Shown here piece by piece: positions 35,352-44,833 of a stretch of 64,000 bases of DNA (positions are counted from its first letter, which is position 1; each line of letters starts with the position of its first letter). Where the stretch lies: the NCBI RefSeq assembly GCF_020700235.1, contig NZ_CP085302.1, forward strand, positions 186,001 through 250,000. Direction: 5' to 3'. The notes beneath the pieces are model-generated. The model saw nothing but the letters and a program-made list of their open reading frames with translations, was not told the origin of the DNA and ran no database searches. The DNA is from Haladaptatus pallidirubidus. GTDB lineage: Archaea > Halobacteriota > Halobacteria > Halobacteriales > Haladaptataceae. Both the position numbers and the translations under genes were made by a program.

Positions 35352-36611
35352 CTAGAACGAACATCCGGTCGCCTCACAATCTCGTGCGAGTTTGTCTCCA
35401 GGCGTCGTCGACTTGATGTCAAACCAAAGCTTGTACGGATCGTCTTGCATCTTCTTGACCGACCGTCCAGTGACAGTGTGTACTGGCTGGATGAGCTGAT
35501 GATCACAGGCGCGCCAGTAACACTTCCCCGGCTGAAGCTCGGCAGCGGAACTAGAAATCTCGTGACCTTCCAGTTCTTTGCGGATCGATTCTGCATCTTT
35601 TGCGCCTGCGCGAATAGCGGCCCGCACATGCTGATCGAGTGACGTGTATCCCATGTAGTGGCGGACAAAGGGACCCGTCTTGCTTTCTTTTGTAATGCGC
35701 TTGTTAAACTCGTCGGCCCCTTCGATGCCCGCGTACCATCCCATCGGCGAGACATCGAGCGCGGCCGCCGCATCCTTGTTGAGACCCCAAAGGACAAGAT
35801 CTTCGAACTGATGGGCCATTATCTTCAAATCTTGGTGCATTCCCTTGTTCATCAATTGTTTTATCGCCAACCGTGCGTCTAGACCGGGATTGATGAGAGC
35901 GACACTAGACGCATCGGAGTTAGCGACGTTGTTGAGATACTGCGTGAAATCGTCGGCGGGGAACGGAACGGCGTCTTTTCCGACGACCGAGGCACCATTC
36001 TCTTCGAGGGCTTTCGTCAACACCTCTTGACCCGTGTGGCCCCATGTGTAATCCGAATAGAGGACGTACCAGCCGTCGGCTTCTTTGGCCATCTCCGGTG
36101 CTGCCGCTTGAACCTGCATCGTGTTAGAGGAATAAACACTGTACATGTATTTCTTGCACGCGGATCCGGTAAGGGTGTCTGAAGCACCCGAGGCGATGTA
36201 CGAAACGCCGTTGTCGGAAGCCCATGTGCCCATCTTCGTACAAACTGCGGAGGAGACGCCGCCCTGCACGAAGTCGGCGTTATCCCTCGTCACGAGGCTC
36301 TTTATTCGCTTCAGTCCAGCACTTGGATCCGTTTCGGTGTCTCCTTTCACCAATTTAATGCTGACGTCAAATTCAGATTCGAGATCTGATTTTGCCAGTT
36401 TGGCACCCGCGATTTCGGCCTGACCCCACCCAGCAAATGGGCCACTGAGCGGCCCCATAACGCCGACGGTGAACGACGATGGGCCGTCGGATCCCCCGCC
36501 GTTGGAACCGCTGTTCGAGGAGTTCTCGGAACAGCCCGCGAGTCCAGCGATACCTATCGAACCTGCTGCTCCGACACGCTTGAGGACGTGCCGTCTGCTA
36601 GTATGTGGCAT
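35352..36611 (-). CDS. Branched-chain-type substrate-binding lipoprotein, importer 1
   Basis: A 419-residue receptor of the periplasmic-binding-protein type 1 (Leu/Ile/Val or amide/aromatic) group. The signal SRRHVLKRVGAAGSIGIAGLAGC is Tat-type with a lipobox Cys. The mature part opens FTVGVMGPLSGPFAGWGQAEI and GAKLAKSDLESEFDVSIKLV, as in this family, and YSDYTWGHTGQEVL marks the second lobe. First gene of the operon; its start has a TATA box at a leaderless distance. Neighbouring catabolic genes suggest an aromatic or aliphatic acid as ligand rather than leucine (inference). Confidence 0.92.
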   Translation of the reverse strand: MPHTSRRHVLKRVGAAGSIGIAGLAGCSENSSNSGSNGGGSDGPSSFTVGVMGPLSGPFAGWGQAEIAGAKLAKSDLESEFDVSIKLVKGDTETDPSAGLKRIKSLVTRDNADFVQGGVSSAVCTKMGTWASDNGVSYIASGASDTLTGSACKKYMYSVYSSNTMQVQAAAPEMAKEADGWYVLYSDYTWGHTGQEVLTKALEENGASVVGKDAVPFPADDFTQYLNNVANSDASSVALINPGLDARLAIKQLMNKGMHQDLKIMAHQFEDLVLWGLNKDAAAALDVSPMGWYAGIEGADEFNKRITKESKTGPFVRHYMGYTSLDQHVRAAIRAGAKDAESIRKELEGHEISSSAAELQPGKCYWRACDHQLIQPVHTVTGRSVKKMQDDPYKLWFDIKSTTPGDKLARDCEATGCSF

Positions 36612-36636
36612 CCTAACGGTTAACGGGATGAGATGG

Positions 36637-36646
36637 AATATATATC
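36637..36646 (-). promoter_or_regulatory. TATA box of the Liv operon, importer 1
   Basis: On the minus strand GATATATATTCC lies about 26-35 nt before the ATG at 36611, a spacing that gives a leaderless or near-leaderless message. Across the same 143-nt interval the FadB-like operon starts in the other direction. Confidence 0.5.
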
Positions 36647-36699
36647 TTACGGAATTGTTATAGAGTGTCTGACATCCATTGCAAGGAGAGTAATCTTCG

Positions 36700-36711
36700 C
36701 CGAAACGAACC
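36700..36711. promoter_or_regulatory. CCGAAA-type motif at the beta-oxidation promoter
   Basis: CCGAAACGAACC lies 44-55 nt before the start of the fused dehydrogenase/hydratase gene. It resembles CCGAAATAACC at the IclR promoter (44039-44049) and CCGAAACGACC at the second CoA ligase promoter (47549-47559). Confidence 0.3.
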
Positions 36712-36754
36712 ACTCTAACCACAATATTCAAAAGTACCGTGAACAATCTCTTGA

Positions 36755-38707
36755 ATGATGTTATCGGAGACCATAGACCGTGTCACCGTCCTCGGTGCCG
36801 GAAGCATGGGACACGGAATCGCAGAAGTATCGGCCATGGCCGGGTACGAAGTAGTGTTGCGCGACATTGAGGAGGAACTAGTCCAAGACGGATACGAGGA
36901 AATCGAGTGGTCACTCGGGAAACTCGAAGAGAAGGGACGACTTGACGAAGATGCCGAGACGATCCTCGACCGAGTGTCGACGTCGGTCAGCCTCGAAGAG
37001 TCCGTTTCCGACACGGATCTAGTCATCGAGGCAGTTCCCGAACAACTAGAGATCAAAGAAGAAACGTTCTCGACGGTCGACAAGCATGCGCCCGACCACG
37101 CGATTCTCGCGTCGAACACCTCGAGCCTCTCGATATCGGACATCGCCTCGGCGACTGATCGGTCGGAGCAAGTCGTCGGGCTACACTTCTTCAACCCGCC
37201 GGTAAAAATGGATCTCGTCGAGGTGACCTACGGCGAAGCGACGACCGACGAGACGGCCGAACTCACCTACAAGTGGGTCGAGTCGGTCGGCAAGACGCCG
37301 ATCTACGTCCGCAAAGACGTCCATGGCTTCGTCGTCAACACCGTCCTCGTCCCCTTCATGGAGGAGGCGGCGTGGATGCTCTCGAACGGCGAGACGACGG
37401 TTCGCGAAGCCGACGCGACGATGGTCTATGAACGTGGCTACCCGATGGGTCCGTTCGAACTCAATGACTTCGGCGGCATCGATATCGCCTACCACTTCCG
37501 CGATGAGTCTGACCAACCCGCCCCGCCAGCCATCGAGGAAAAAGTCGAAAACGAGGACCTCGGCAAGAAGAGCGGAAAGGGGTTCTACGACTACGAGGAC
37601 GGTAACGGCGTCGACTACGAGCCGGAGGACGTCGGGGGCTACGACGCGCTCCGCACTGAGGCGGTGATGATCAACAAGGCCGCCTGGCTCGTCGGTAACG
37701 ACGTCGCGACGCCCGAGGAGATCGACATCGGTCTTCGGCTGGGTGGCAGCTTCCCCGAGGGGATGTGCAGGCGCGGCGACCGTATCGGCCTCGACATTGT
37801 CCTCAGGAAACTCGAGTCGTTGCACGAGGAATACGGCGAGAAGCGCTACGAGCCCGCCGATTACCTCGTCGAGCTCGTCGATGAGGGCTTTACCGGTGAG
37901 GACGCTGGAAAGGGTTTCTTCGACTACCGCGTCGATCCACCTTACCACTATCTCGAATGGGAGCTCGGCGACGACGGCGTCCTCAGTGTCACTCTCGACC
38001 GTCAAGAGCGAATGAACTCGATGTCCGAGGACATGTTCATGGAAATCGATCGCCTCCTGACCGACGTCAAGGTCGACGAGGTCTCGTGCGTCATTTTCAC
38101 CGGTGCTGGCGAACGCGCGTTCAGTTCGGGTGCCGACATCACCGGCTTCACCGCCGGCGAACCCGCGGAGATCATGGACGTCGACGAGATGTTCCAGACC
38201 GTCTACGAGTTCCCCCGGCCGACGGTCGCGAAGATCGACGGCTTCTGCCTGGGAGCCGGCCTCGAACTCGCCCTCGCATGCGATATCCGCGTCGCGACCG
38301 AGGACTCGACGATCGGGACGCCGGAGACGACCCTTGGCGTGATCCCCGGCGGCGGCGCCACTCAGCGTCTCGTCCGCCTCATCGGTGAGGCCAGGACGAA
38401 GGAGATGGTGTATAGAGGGATGCAGTTCGATGCCGAACGGGCTGAGGAGTGGGGCGTCGTCAACCATGCCGTCTCCGACGAGGAGTTTGAGAATTTCGTT
38501 GACAAGATTGTCGACGACCTGGTCTCGGGGCCGCCGGTCGCACTCAAGGCCGCCAAGCGGGTCATTCAGGACGGCCAAGAGGCCAGCCTCGAGGCCGCCC
38601 TCGCGATGGAGAAACAGTCATTTGCCGTGCTGGCGACGACCGACGACATGCTCGAGGGTGTGAAGGCGTTCAGACAGAACCGCAAGCCGCAGTTCGAGGG
38701 TGAGTGA
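36755..38707 (+). CDS. 3-hydroxyacyl-CoA dehydrogenase / enoyl-CoA hydratase fusion
   Basis: A 650-residue bifunctional beta-oxidation enzyme. The N-terminal ~390 residues are the NAD-dependent 3-hydroxyacyl-CoA dehydrogenase: Rossmann loop GAGSMGHGI (residues 14-22), catalytic region HFFNPPVKMDLVEV (His near 147), and the C-terminal helical domain. The last ~250 residues are an enoyl-CoA hydratase: oxyanion loops AFSSGADI and GAGLELALACD, and the TLGVIPGGGATQRLVR segment with the catalytic Glu region. The order (dehydrogenase first) is the common archaeal fusion, reverse to bacterial FadB. First gene of a tight operon; the next start is 2 nt past the stop. Confidence 0.94.
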   Translation: MMLSETIDRVTVLGAGSMGHGIAEVSAMAGYEVVLRDIEEELVQDGYEEIEWSLGKLEEKGRLDEDAETILDRVSTSVSLEESVSDTDLVIEAVPEQLEIKEETFSTVDKHAPDHAILASNTSSLSISDIASATDRSEQVVGLHFFNPPVKMDLVEVTYGEATTDETAELTYKWVESVGKTPIYVRKDVHGFVVNTVLVPFMEEAAWMLSNGETTVREADATMVYERGYPMGPFELNDFGGIDIAYHFRDESDQPAPPAIEEKVENEDLGKKSGKGFYDYEDGNGVDYEPEDVGGYDALRTEAVMINKAAWLVGNDVATPEEIDIGLRLGGSFPEGMCRRGDRIGLDIVLRKLESLHEEYGEKRYEPADYLVELVDEGFTGEDAGKGFFDYRVDPPYHYLEWELGDDGVLSVTLDRQERMNSMSEDMFMEIDRLLTDVKVDEVSCVIFTGAGERAFSSGADITGFTAGEPAEIMDVDEMFQTVYEFPRPTVAKIDGFCLGAGLELALACDIRVATEDSTIGTPETTLGVIPGGGATQRLVRLIGEARTKEMVYRGMQFDAERAEEWGVVNHAVSDEEFENFVDKIVDDLVSGPPVALKAAKRVIQDGQEASLEAALAMEKQSFAVLATTDDMLEGVKAFRQNRKPQFEGE

Positions 38708-38709
38708 TC

Positions 38710-39909
38710 ATGCCCGTGACGACACGTAACGTCGCAATCGTCGGCGGCGGCACCACGGAGTGGGGCGAGCGCGACGCGACGTGGAAGGATCTCGCCCAAG
38801 AGGGTGGAAAGGCGACATTCGACGGCGTTCCGGATGTCGATCCTGAGGATATAGAGGGGCTGTTCGTCGGAACCGTCCAGCCCGAGCGGTTCTCCTACCA
38901 GTCGCACGTCGCACCGATGGTAGCTGAACTACTCGGGATCGAAGTCACCGAAATGACCGCCCGAACCGAACTGGCCTGTGCCAGTGGCCAAGCTGCGTTG
39001 CGCTACGCCTGGCTCGCGATCGCGGCCGGTCAGCTCGACACCGCGCTCGTGCTCGGGGTCGAGAAGATGAACCTCGGCCGCGACTACGTGCCGGAAATGC
39101 AATCGTCGATGGCCAACGTACTCGATCGGGAGTTCGACGGCGTCAACGGGCTCTCCGCGCCGCCGTTCTTCGCGTGGTACGCCCAGCGCCACATGCACGA
39201 ATACGGGACGACCCGCGATCAGCTGTCGCTGGTCGCGGCGAAGAACAAGAGCAACGCCGCCAAGACCGACTTCGCCCAGTTCCGTTCCGAGATCGAACCC
39301 GAGGAGATCACCGAGTCGGCCAAGATCGCGCCGCCGCTACACCTCTTCGACTGCAGCGGTATCACCGACGGCGCTGCGGGCGTGATCCTGATGAATGAGG
39401 AGAAAGCCCGGGAAGTCACCGATACCGCAGCCTGGATCACCGGTAGCGGCCAGTCGTCGATGGCGGGCAACTCGATCAACAATCTGCCGTCATTCAGCGG
39501 CTGGCCCCAAGCCCGAAAGGCCTCACAGAACGCCTATGGGCAGGCTGGAATCGAAGATCCGCTCGAGGAAATAGACGTCGCCGAGATCCACGACTGCTTC
39601 TCTATCAGTGAGATCATCGAGTACGAAGAACTCGGCTTCGCCGAGCGCGGCGAAGGCGGCCAGTTCATCGAGGACGGCCGCAGTTACATCGACGGCGACA
39701 TCGCGGTCAATCCCCGCGGCGGCTTGCTCGGCTGTGGCCACCCATTGGGCGCGACCGGCGTCTCGCAAGCCCTCGAGGTCACCCGACAGTTCCAGGGCGA
39801 GGTCGAGCGTGAGCGACAGGTAGACGACCCGACGACCGGACTCATCCACAATCTGAGCGGCAGCGGCTCGGTTCACAGTGTGATGATCCTAGACAGTGAT
39901 CCACGATGA
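38710..39909 (+). CDS. Thiolase (acetyl-CoA acyltransferase family)
   Basis: A 399-residue thiolase of the archaeal/SCP2 branch that works with DUF35 proteins. The nucleophilic Cys is in LACASGQ (Cys90), HDCFSISE carries the substrate-positioning His, and CGHPLGATG contains the second catalytic Cys/His pair. The start at 38710 is the first ATG after the previous stop (an in-frame GTG overlaps it). The 3' end overlaps the DUF35 gene by 4 nt. It would cleave a 3-oxoacyl-CoA made by the preceding enzyme; with an aryl side chain the product would be an aroyl-CoA. Confidence 0.92.
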   Translation: MPVTTRNVAIVGGGTTEWGERDATWKDLAQEGGKATFDGVPDVDPEDIEGLFVGTVQPERFSYQSHVAPMVAELLGIEVTEMTARTELACASGQAALRYAWLAIAAGQLDTALVLGVEKMNLGRDYVPEMQSSMANVLDREFDGVNGLSAPPFFAWYAQRHMHEYGTTRDQLSLVAAKNKSNAAKTDFAQFRSEIEPEEITESAKIAPPLHLFDCSGITDGAAGVILMNEEKAREVTDTAAWITGSGQSSMAGNSINNLPSFSGWPQARKASQNAYGQAGIEDPLEEIDVAEIHDCFSISEIIEYEELGFAERGEGGQFIEDGRSYIDGDIAVNPRGGLLGCGHPLGATGVSQALEVTRQFQGEVERERQVDDPTTGLIHNLSGSGSVHSVMILDSDPR

Positions 39910-40418
39910 CTAATACAGACACCAGCGATTTCGATGACGGCGAGCGAGAGCGCGTTTCGGTTCCCGACCGGATCGAGTTCCCGCGACTGCTCGACTTCTA
40001 CGAGCTCCAGACCGAAGACCAGACGAAGATTCACAAGTTCTACGACAACCTCCGTGACGGGCAGCTGACAACGACGCAGTGTCGCGACTGCGACGAGATG
40101 CACTTCCCACCCCGGATCGTCTGTCCCGAGTGTACGAGCGACGACCTTGAGTACATGGACCTCCCCCACGAGGGCGAGCTGTTCGCCTTCTCCGAGGTTC
40201 GGGGCGGCCTCCCGCTGGGGCTACGCGAACACGACGTTCCCTACGTGGTGGCCGTCGTCGATCTCGGGCCCGTCAAGCTCTCGGGACGCGTTGACGACGC
40301 CTCGTACGGCGACCTCGAGATCGGCGACTCTGTCTCACTGAAGATCGTTGAGATCAACGGCCCGACGGACGAGGAACGCGTCTTCTACCGTTTCGAACCC
40401 ACGGACGGCGATTCGTGA
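39906..40418 (+). CDS. DUF35 zinc-ribbon/OB-fold partner of the thiolase
   Basis: A 170-residue protein. An N-terminal helix (TKIHKFYDNLRDGQL) leads into a zinc ribbon with CRDCDEMHFPPRIVCPEC (four Cys) and a C-terminal OB-fold (GELFAFSEVRGGLPLGL ... VVAVVDLGPVKLSGRV). Proteins of this type complex with thiolases or sterol aldolases and bind the CoA substrate; in archaea they bridge thiolase and HMG-CoA synthase. Overlaps of 4 nt on both sides support a stoichiometric complex with the thiolase. Confidence 0.92.
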   Translation: MTNTDTSDFDDGERERVSVPDRIEFPRLLDFYELQTEDQTKIHKFYDNLRDGQLTTTQCRDCDEMHFPPRIVCPECTSDDLEYMDLPHEGELFAFSEVRGGLPLGLREHDVPYVVAVVDLGPVKLSGRVDDASYGDLEIGDSVSLKIVEINGPTDEERVFYRFEPTDGDS

Positions 40419-42043
40419 TGAAGGACTACGAACTCACGCTGCAGGTCATGCTCGAGCGGGCCACTGACCTGTTCGGTCACAAGGAAATCGTTTCGGAACT
40501 GCCTGACGGAACGATCCACAGGTACATGTACGAAGAAGCGTACGACCGGATCGGGCAGCTGGCGAACGCGCTCGACGACCTCGGGGTAGAGCCCGGCTCG
40601 CGCGTGTCGGTAATGGCGATCAACCACTACCGCCACTACGAACTGTACTTCGGCCCCGCGTGTAGCGGCCGGAGTATCCACATGACCAACCACATGCTTC
40701 CGGACAAGCACTTAATCGAGATCGTCACCGAGGCCGAAGATGAGGTCATCTTCGTCGATCCCCAGTTCGTTGAAACCGTTGAGAACGTCGCCGACGAGCT
40801 CGAGACAGTCGAACAGTACGTGATCCTGGACAACGAGGTTCCCGAGACGGACCTTGAGCCCGCAATAGCCTACGAGGATCTGCTCGAGGGGCAAGATACT
40901 GAGTACAACTGGCCTGATCTCGACGAGGACGACGAGGCGGGGATCTGCTACACCTCGGGGACGACGGGACTGCCGAAGGGCGCAGCGTACTCTCACCGTG
41001 ACCTCTACCTGCACTCGCTGACCCACGGCCACGTCGACGTCTTCGAGATCTGCGAAAACGACGCCGTGATGCCGGTCGTCCCAATGTACCACGTCAACGG
41101 CTGGGGGCTACCCTACTCGGCGACACTCTCCGGCTCAAAACTCGTCCTGCCGGGCGAAAACACCGACGCCGAGGGAATCGCCCGTCTCATCGACCGTGAG
41201 GATGTAACCGTCACCGCCGCCGTGACGACAGTCTGGCTCGACATGGCTCAGTACTACGATGAGAACGAGGACATCGAACTCGAGAGCCTCGATCGGGTTC
41301 TCATCGGCGGCACCTCACCGCCGGAGTGGCTCATGGAGAAGTTCGACAAGGAGATCGATGCGCCTATCCACCAAGGTTACGGCATGACAGAGGCGGCACC
41401 CCACCTCGTCAACACGATGACGACGACCGAAGTCCGGGAATTGTCGGAGAGCGAACGCTACCAGCAGCAGATGAAACCCGGGGTTTCGGCGCCCGGCGTG
41501 CGAATCCGCCTGCGGACGCCTGACGGTGAATCCGTCCCCCACGACGGCGAGTCGACCGGCGAGATCCAGGCGCGGGCGCCGTGGCTCATTGACGAGTATT
41601 ATGCGCGTCCCGAGGAGACGAAGACGTCGTTCACCGATGACGGCTGGTTCAAGACCGGCGACGTCGGCGTAGTGGACAAGTACGGCTACCTCGAGGTCGT
41701 TGACCGCCTCGACGATGTCATTAAGAGTGGCGGCGAGTGGATCTCCTCGCTCGAACTTGAGAACGAGTTGATGGCTCACGACGATGTCGAGGAGGCGACA
41801 GTGATCAACATGGAACACAATAAGTGGGACGAGCGCCCGGTCGCCTACGTCGTCCAACGCAGCGAAATCACCGAGGACAAACTTAGAGAGCACCTCCTCG
41901 AGAGGTTCCCGAAGTGGTGGCTCCCCGATCAGATCGTCTTCATTGAGTCAATCCCGAAGACGACGACAGGGAAGTTCGACAAGAAGGTGCTGCGCGACGA
42001 GTTCGTGGCCGAACATGGATCGCTCCCAATCGACGAGGAGTGA
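40418..42043 (+). CDS. AMP-forming acyl/aryl-CoA ligase
   Basis: A 541-residue adenylate-forming enzyme. Motifs are the ATP loop YTSGTTGLPKGA (Tyr178 region), a central GYGMTEAAP (adenine-binding), WFKTGDVG, the hinge VDRLDDVIKSGGEWISSLELE, and the C-terminal KTTTGKFDKK with the catalytic Lys. Most like the fatty-acyl/medium-chain or cinnamoyl CoA ligases of the family. It supplies the acyl-CoA for the three genes before it. The ATG overlaps the DUF35 stop by one nt (TGATG). Confidence 0.93.
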   Translation: MKDYELTLQVMLERATDLFGHKEIVSELPDGTIHRYMYEEAYDRIGQLANALDDLGVEPGSRVSVMAINHYRHYELYFGPACSGRSIHMTNHMLPDKHLIEIVTEAEDEVIFVDPQFVETVENVADELETVEQYVILDNEVPETDLEPAIAYEDLLEGQDTEYNWPDLDEDDEAGICYTSGTTGLPKGAAYSHRDLYLHSLTHGHVDVFEICENDAVMPVVPMYHVNGWGLPYSATLSGSKLVLPGENTDAEGIARLIDREDVTVTAAVTTVWLDMAQYYDENEDIELESLDRVLIGGTSPPEWLMEKFDKEIDAPIHQGYGMTEAAPHLVNTMTTTEVRELSESERYQQQMKPGVSAPGVRIRLRTPDGESVPHDGESTGEIQARAPWLIDEYYARPEETKTSFTDDGWFKTGDVGVVDKYGYLEVVDRLDDVIKSGGEWISSLELENELMAHDDVEEATVINMEHNKWDERPVAYVVQRSEITEDKLREHLLERFPKWWLPDQIVFIESIPKTTTGKFDKKVLRDEFVAEHGSLPIDEE

Positions 42044-42062
42044 TCCATTATCTGGATTCCAA

Positions 42063-43286
42063 ATGACGGCGTCTACCGAATCCCGTGACGAATCCGCGTA
42101 TCCCCGCCGAGACGCTTCACCTCTCCGCCTTCTCGATCGTCCTGTATTCGTTATCGCACTCCTCGCAATCTCGGTGCTGGCGTCGGCCTACGAGATCTTT
42201 CCCGCTAGCATAGCGCCACTGATCAGTTCCGGCATGGGGATAGACAGGTCGATCGTAAGCTGGCTCGTGAGCGCCATGTTCGCCGTTGCGATCCCATTGA
42301 GCCTCCCGGCCGGGCGTTACATCGATCAAATTGGTTCACGTCGAGCGATTGTGATGGCGACAAGTCTCTTCGGTCTCGCCGGTGTCGGGAGCTGGTACTT
42401 CGCGTCGATCGGCGCGTACGCGCCGCTGCTCATCGCCAGAATAGTCGCCGGTGGGGGCTACATCTTGCTCTGGAATGCCGGTCTCAACGCGTTCGGCGAG
42501 TTCGAAAATCGGGCCACTTCGATGAGTTTGTTCGCTGCGAGCGGACCATTCGGGTTCGCCGTCGGCCAATTGACTGCGCCGTTACTGGCCGTCGGTGCGG
42601 GCTGGTCGAGCCCGTTTCTCGTTTATCCAGCGCTAATGATCGTCCCGGGACTTACGCTGCTCTCGACCACTGTCCCGAACTCGAAGAACCCCGACACTCC
42701 GCGATTCGATGAAGTCCATCGACTCCTCGCAAACGGCCCATTACTGCTTATCTGTGTCATGGGGTTCGTCTCGTACTCGCTGTACCTGTTCGTTAACACA
42801 TGGCTTCCCAGCTACCTCGACACTGAACTCGGTTACACCGTCGTACAAAGCGGAGCACTCGTCGCCGTCTTCCCGCTCCTAGGAGCTTTCTCCCGAGTCT
42901 CTGGCGGGGTCATCGCCGACCGCCTCTTCGGTGGACGACGCCGGCCTATACTTCTCTGCTCGTTCCTGGTTTCCGGGCCACTCGTGGCGAGTTTCCTCGT
43001 CGTACGACGGATGGCTCTCCTCCTGGTGGTGCTATTCGTCACTGGCTACCTCATTCAGCTCAGCATTGGACTGTTCTACAGTTACGTTCCCGAACTGGTC
43101 GACGCACGATTCGTCACCGCGGCAATCGCCTTCCTCTCGGCAATCGGCCTTAGCGGCGCGTTCTTGACTCCGATCGTCGCGAGTCTGCTCGTCCAACACT
43201 TCGACCGCTACACGATCGCGTTCGCTTACGCCATCTGTCTGGCTGCGCTCGGGACGATCCTAGTTGTGATGTTCAACGAACATTAG
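42063..43286 (+). CDS. Major facilitator superfamily transporter
   Basis: A 407-residue transporter with about 12 helices. The MFS loop 2-3 motif appears as GRYIDQIGSRRAI and loop 8-9 as GGVIADRLFGGRRRP. It begins 19 nt after the CoA ligase stop in the same direction, so it is probably the last gene of the operon, a permease for the aromatic or organic acid substrate. The N-terminus (MTASTESRDESAYPRRDA) is hydrophilic. Followed by a 12-bp palindrome TATTCTAGAATA (43298-43309). Confidence 0.88.
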   Translation: MTASTESRDESAYPRRDASPLRLLDRPVFVIALLAISVLASAYEIFPASIAPLISSGMGIDRSIVSWLVSAMFAVAIPLSLPAGRYIDQIGSRRAIVMATSLFGLAGVGSWYFASIGAYAPLLIARIVAGGGYILLWNAGLNAFGEFENRATSMSLFAASGPFGFAVGQLTAPLLAVGAGWSSPFLVYPALMIVPGLTLLSTTVPNSKNPDTPRFDEVHRLLANGPLLLICVMGFVSYSLYLFVNTWLPSYLDTELGYTVVQSGALVAVFPLLGAFSRVSGGVIADRLFGGRRRPILLCSFLVSGPLVASFLVVRRMALLLVVLFVTGYLIQLSIGLFYSYVPELVDARFVTAAIAFLSAIGLSGAFLTPIVASLLVQHFDRYTIAFAYAICLAALGTILVVMFNEH

Positions 43287-43431
43287 TCCGTCTTTGCTAT
43301 TCTAGAATATGATAATTCGGCGAGAAACGACGACTGATCTGCCTATCGATCCTCCCTATTCATGTCCGACGCCTTCTCGGCGATAGCGATTATGGACGCG
43401 TTGGTATTCCGCTCGTGATTCTTGAGATGAT

Positions 43432-43680
43432 CTATGCGCCGACCGAACGTCGCTGACCTGCTTTCGAGTATTCGACGCCCATTGTCCGATCACCATCGAA
43501 CAGTACGTGGGTCATTCGCGCATCGGTCTCCGCGGATAGGCTCGACCGGCCAGAGACGGGTTTCAGGTACGCTGCCGCAGCGCTGTGTCGCTGGCCGTCC
43601 TTCGGCGTGAGGTGAAAGGATCCGATCCCTGCTTGCCGTTCACCGTTAAAATCCGTGTTCCGTTCGAAGTGGACTTCCTC
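43432..43680 (-). pseudogene. GMC oxidoreductase fragment
   Basis: The stretch GIGSFHLTPKDGQRHSAAAA then YLKPVSGRSSLSAETDARMT and VLFDGDRTMGVEY matches the middle of the FAD domain of choline-dehydrogenase-like GMC oxidoreductases. The FAD-binding GxGxxG at the start and the catalytic C-terminal domain are absent. A stranded remnant. Confidence 0.65.
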
Positions 43681-43878
43681 GCCCGCCTTGACACGCACCT
43701 GGGTCACGTCCGTGGACTCTGTTTTTCGAGGTTGAGCGGCTCGTCGGTACCGTGATACTCGGACGCATATGACGCACAAAGTACTTTTCTTCTAATCGTG
43801 GACAAACGAGAGGTATTCAGTTGCACGAAAATAGGGTAATCAACCGGTTTACGTCGGAAATTCGAAGAACACAATCTA

Positions 43879-43895
43879 TCCGAAATATTCGAACG
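43879..43895. promoter_or_regulatory. Putative IclR operator, distal copy
   Basis: TCCGAAATATTCGAACG matches 15 of 17 bases of the site at 44038-44054 and lies 159 nt further upstream of the same IclR gene. Two spaced copies would suit looping or cooperative binding. Confidence 0.35.
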
Positions 43896-44037
43896 GTGCC
43901 GATGAGACATCCCTCATCAGGTTATAAAATCGGAATCCTCGTGATTACCCAATTATCGTTGAATTATCCCAGTTCTCATCGACGATCTCTCGTTACAATA
44001 CTATGCTTGTAAAGTCAAACAGTCTTATCTGAATTCG

Positions 44038-44054
44038 TCCGAAATAACCGAACG
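44038..44054. promoter_or_regulatory. Putative IclR operator, promoter-proximal copy
   Basis: TCCGAAATAACCGAACG ends exactly where the TATA box GATTATAAG (44054-44062) begins. The TATA box lies 22-30 nt before the ATG, giving a leaderless message. A protein bound here would block TFB/TBP entry. Confidence 0.4.
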
Positions 44055-44083
44055 ATTATAAGAGCGAAAGCGGTAGTGATAGT

Positions 44084-44833
44084 ATGGAACGAACATCCGC
44101 TCCGCTTCAAACGGTCGTCCGAGCCTTCGAAATCATTGAGCTACTGTGGGAGGAAAACATAACTGGGCCGTCAGATCTGGCCAGACAGATGGATATGCCT
44201 CGGAGTACGGCACACGACTACCTTCGAACGCTAGAGTCGACAGGGTACGTGATTAGAAGAGATGGACAATATCACGTAGGATACCGGTTCCTCGCCATGG
44301 GTAGTCGATTGAAACACAGAAACCGCCTATTCCATATCGCGAAACCGGTATTAGAACAGATAGCTTCCGAAACGGGTGAACTCGCGACCGTCAGCGTCGA
44401 GGAACGTGGTCGATGGGTTGTTCTCCACAATGAAAGCGGGTCACGGTCGTTGAACCTAGGCACATATCCGGGCCGACGGACGCCACTCCACTCACACGCT
44501 GCCGGAAAGGTCATACTGGCCCACCTTCCCGACGAAAATGTCGAGGAGATACTCGATACACACGGATTAGATCCGGTGACCGAAAACACGGTCACCGACG
44601 CCGAAACCCTGCGAGAAGAACTACAAACGATTCAGGACGACGGCTACGCTTTGGACTGCAACCAACAAATTCCTGGAATGTGCGTCGTTGCAGTACCCCT
44701 TCTCAACGACGCTAATGTACTCGGTTCCCTTTCTGTAGCGACCTCAACGGACAGGCTGAAAGATTCGGTCTATCGCTCTGAATTGATAGAACACGTTCGC
44801 CAGGGTGCGAACACGATCACCAACGAATACTAG
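44084..44833 (+). CDS. IclR-family regulator, aromatic-acid region (1)
   Basis: A 249-residue IclR protein with N-terminal winged helix (VVRAFEIIELLWEEN, LARQMDMPRSTAHDYLRTLESTGY) and a C-terminal effector domain with HSHAAGKVILAHLPDE and GYALDCNQQIPGMCVVAVPL. It sits between the CoA-ligase operons. IclR members often respond to aromatic acids or short organic acids. The start has TATA and operator-like sites immediately upstream. Confidence 0.93.
   Translation: MERTSAPLQTVVRAFEIIELLWEENITGPSDLARQMDMPRSTAHDYLRTLESTGYVIRRDGQYHVGYRFLAMGSRLKHRNRLFHIAKPVLEQIASETGELATVSVEERGRWVVLHNESGSRSLNLGTYPGRRTPLHSHAAGKVILAHLPDENVEEILDTHGLDPVTENTVTDAETLREELQTIQDDGYALDCNQQIPGMCVVAVPLLNDANVLGSLSVATSTDRLKDSVYRSELIEHVRQGANTITNEY

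Noticed and set aside
37181..38578. 465-codon minus-strand frame opposite the dehydrogenase/hydratase fusion
   Set aside because: Arg/Asp/Val-rich shadow sequence without domain features; the plus-strand frame is an unambiguous enzyme.
43298..43309. TATTCTAGAATA palindrome as a terminator after the MFS gene
   Set aside because: The stem is A/T-rich and has no loop; more likely chance or a protein site than a terminator.
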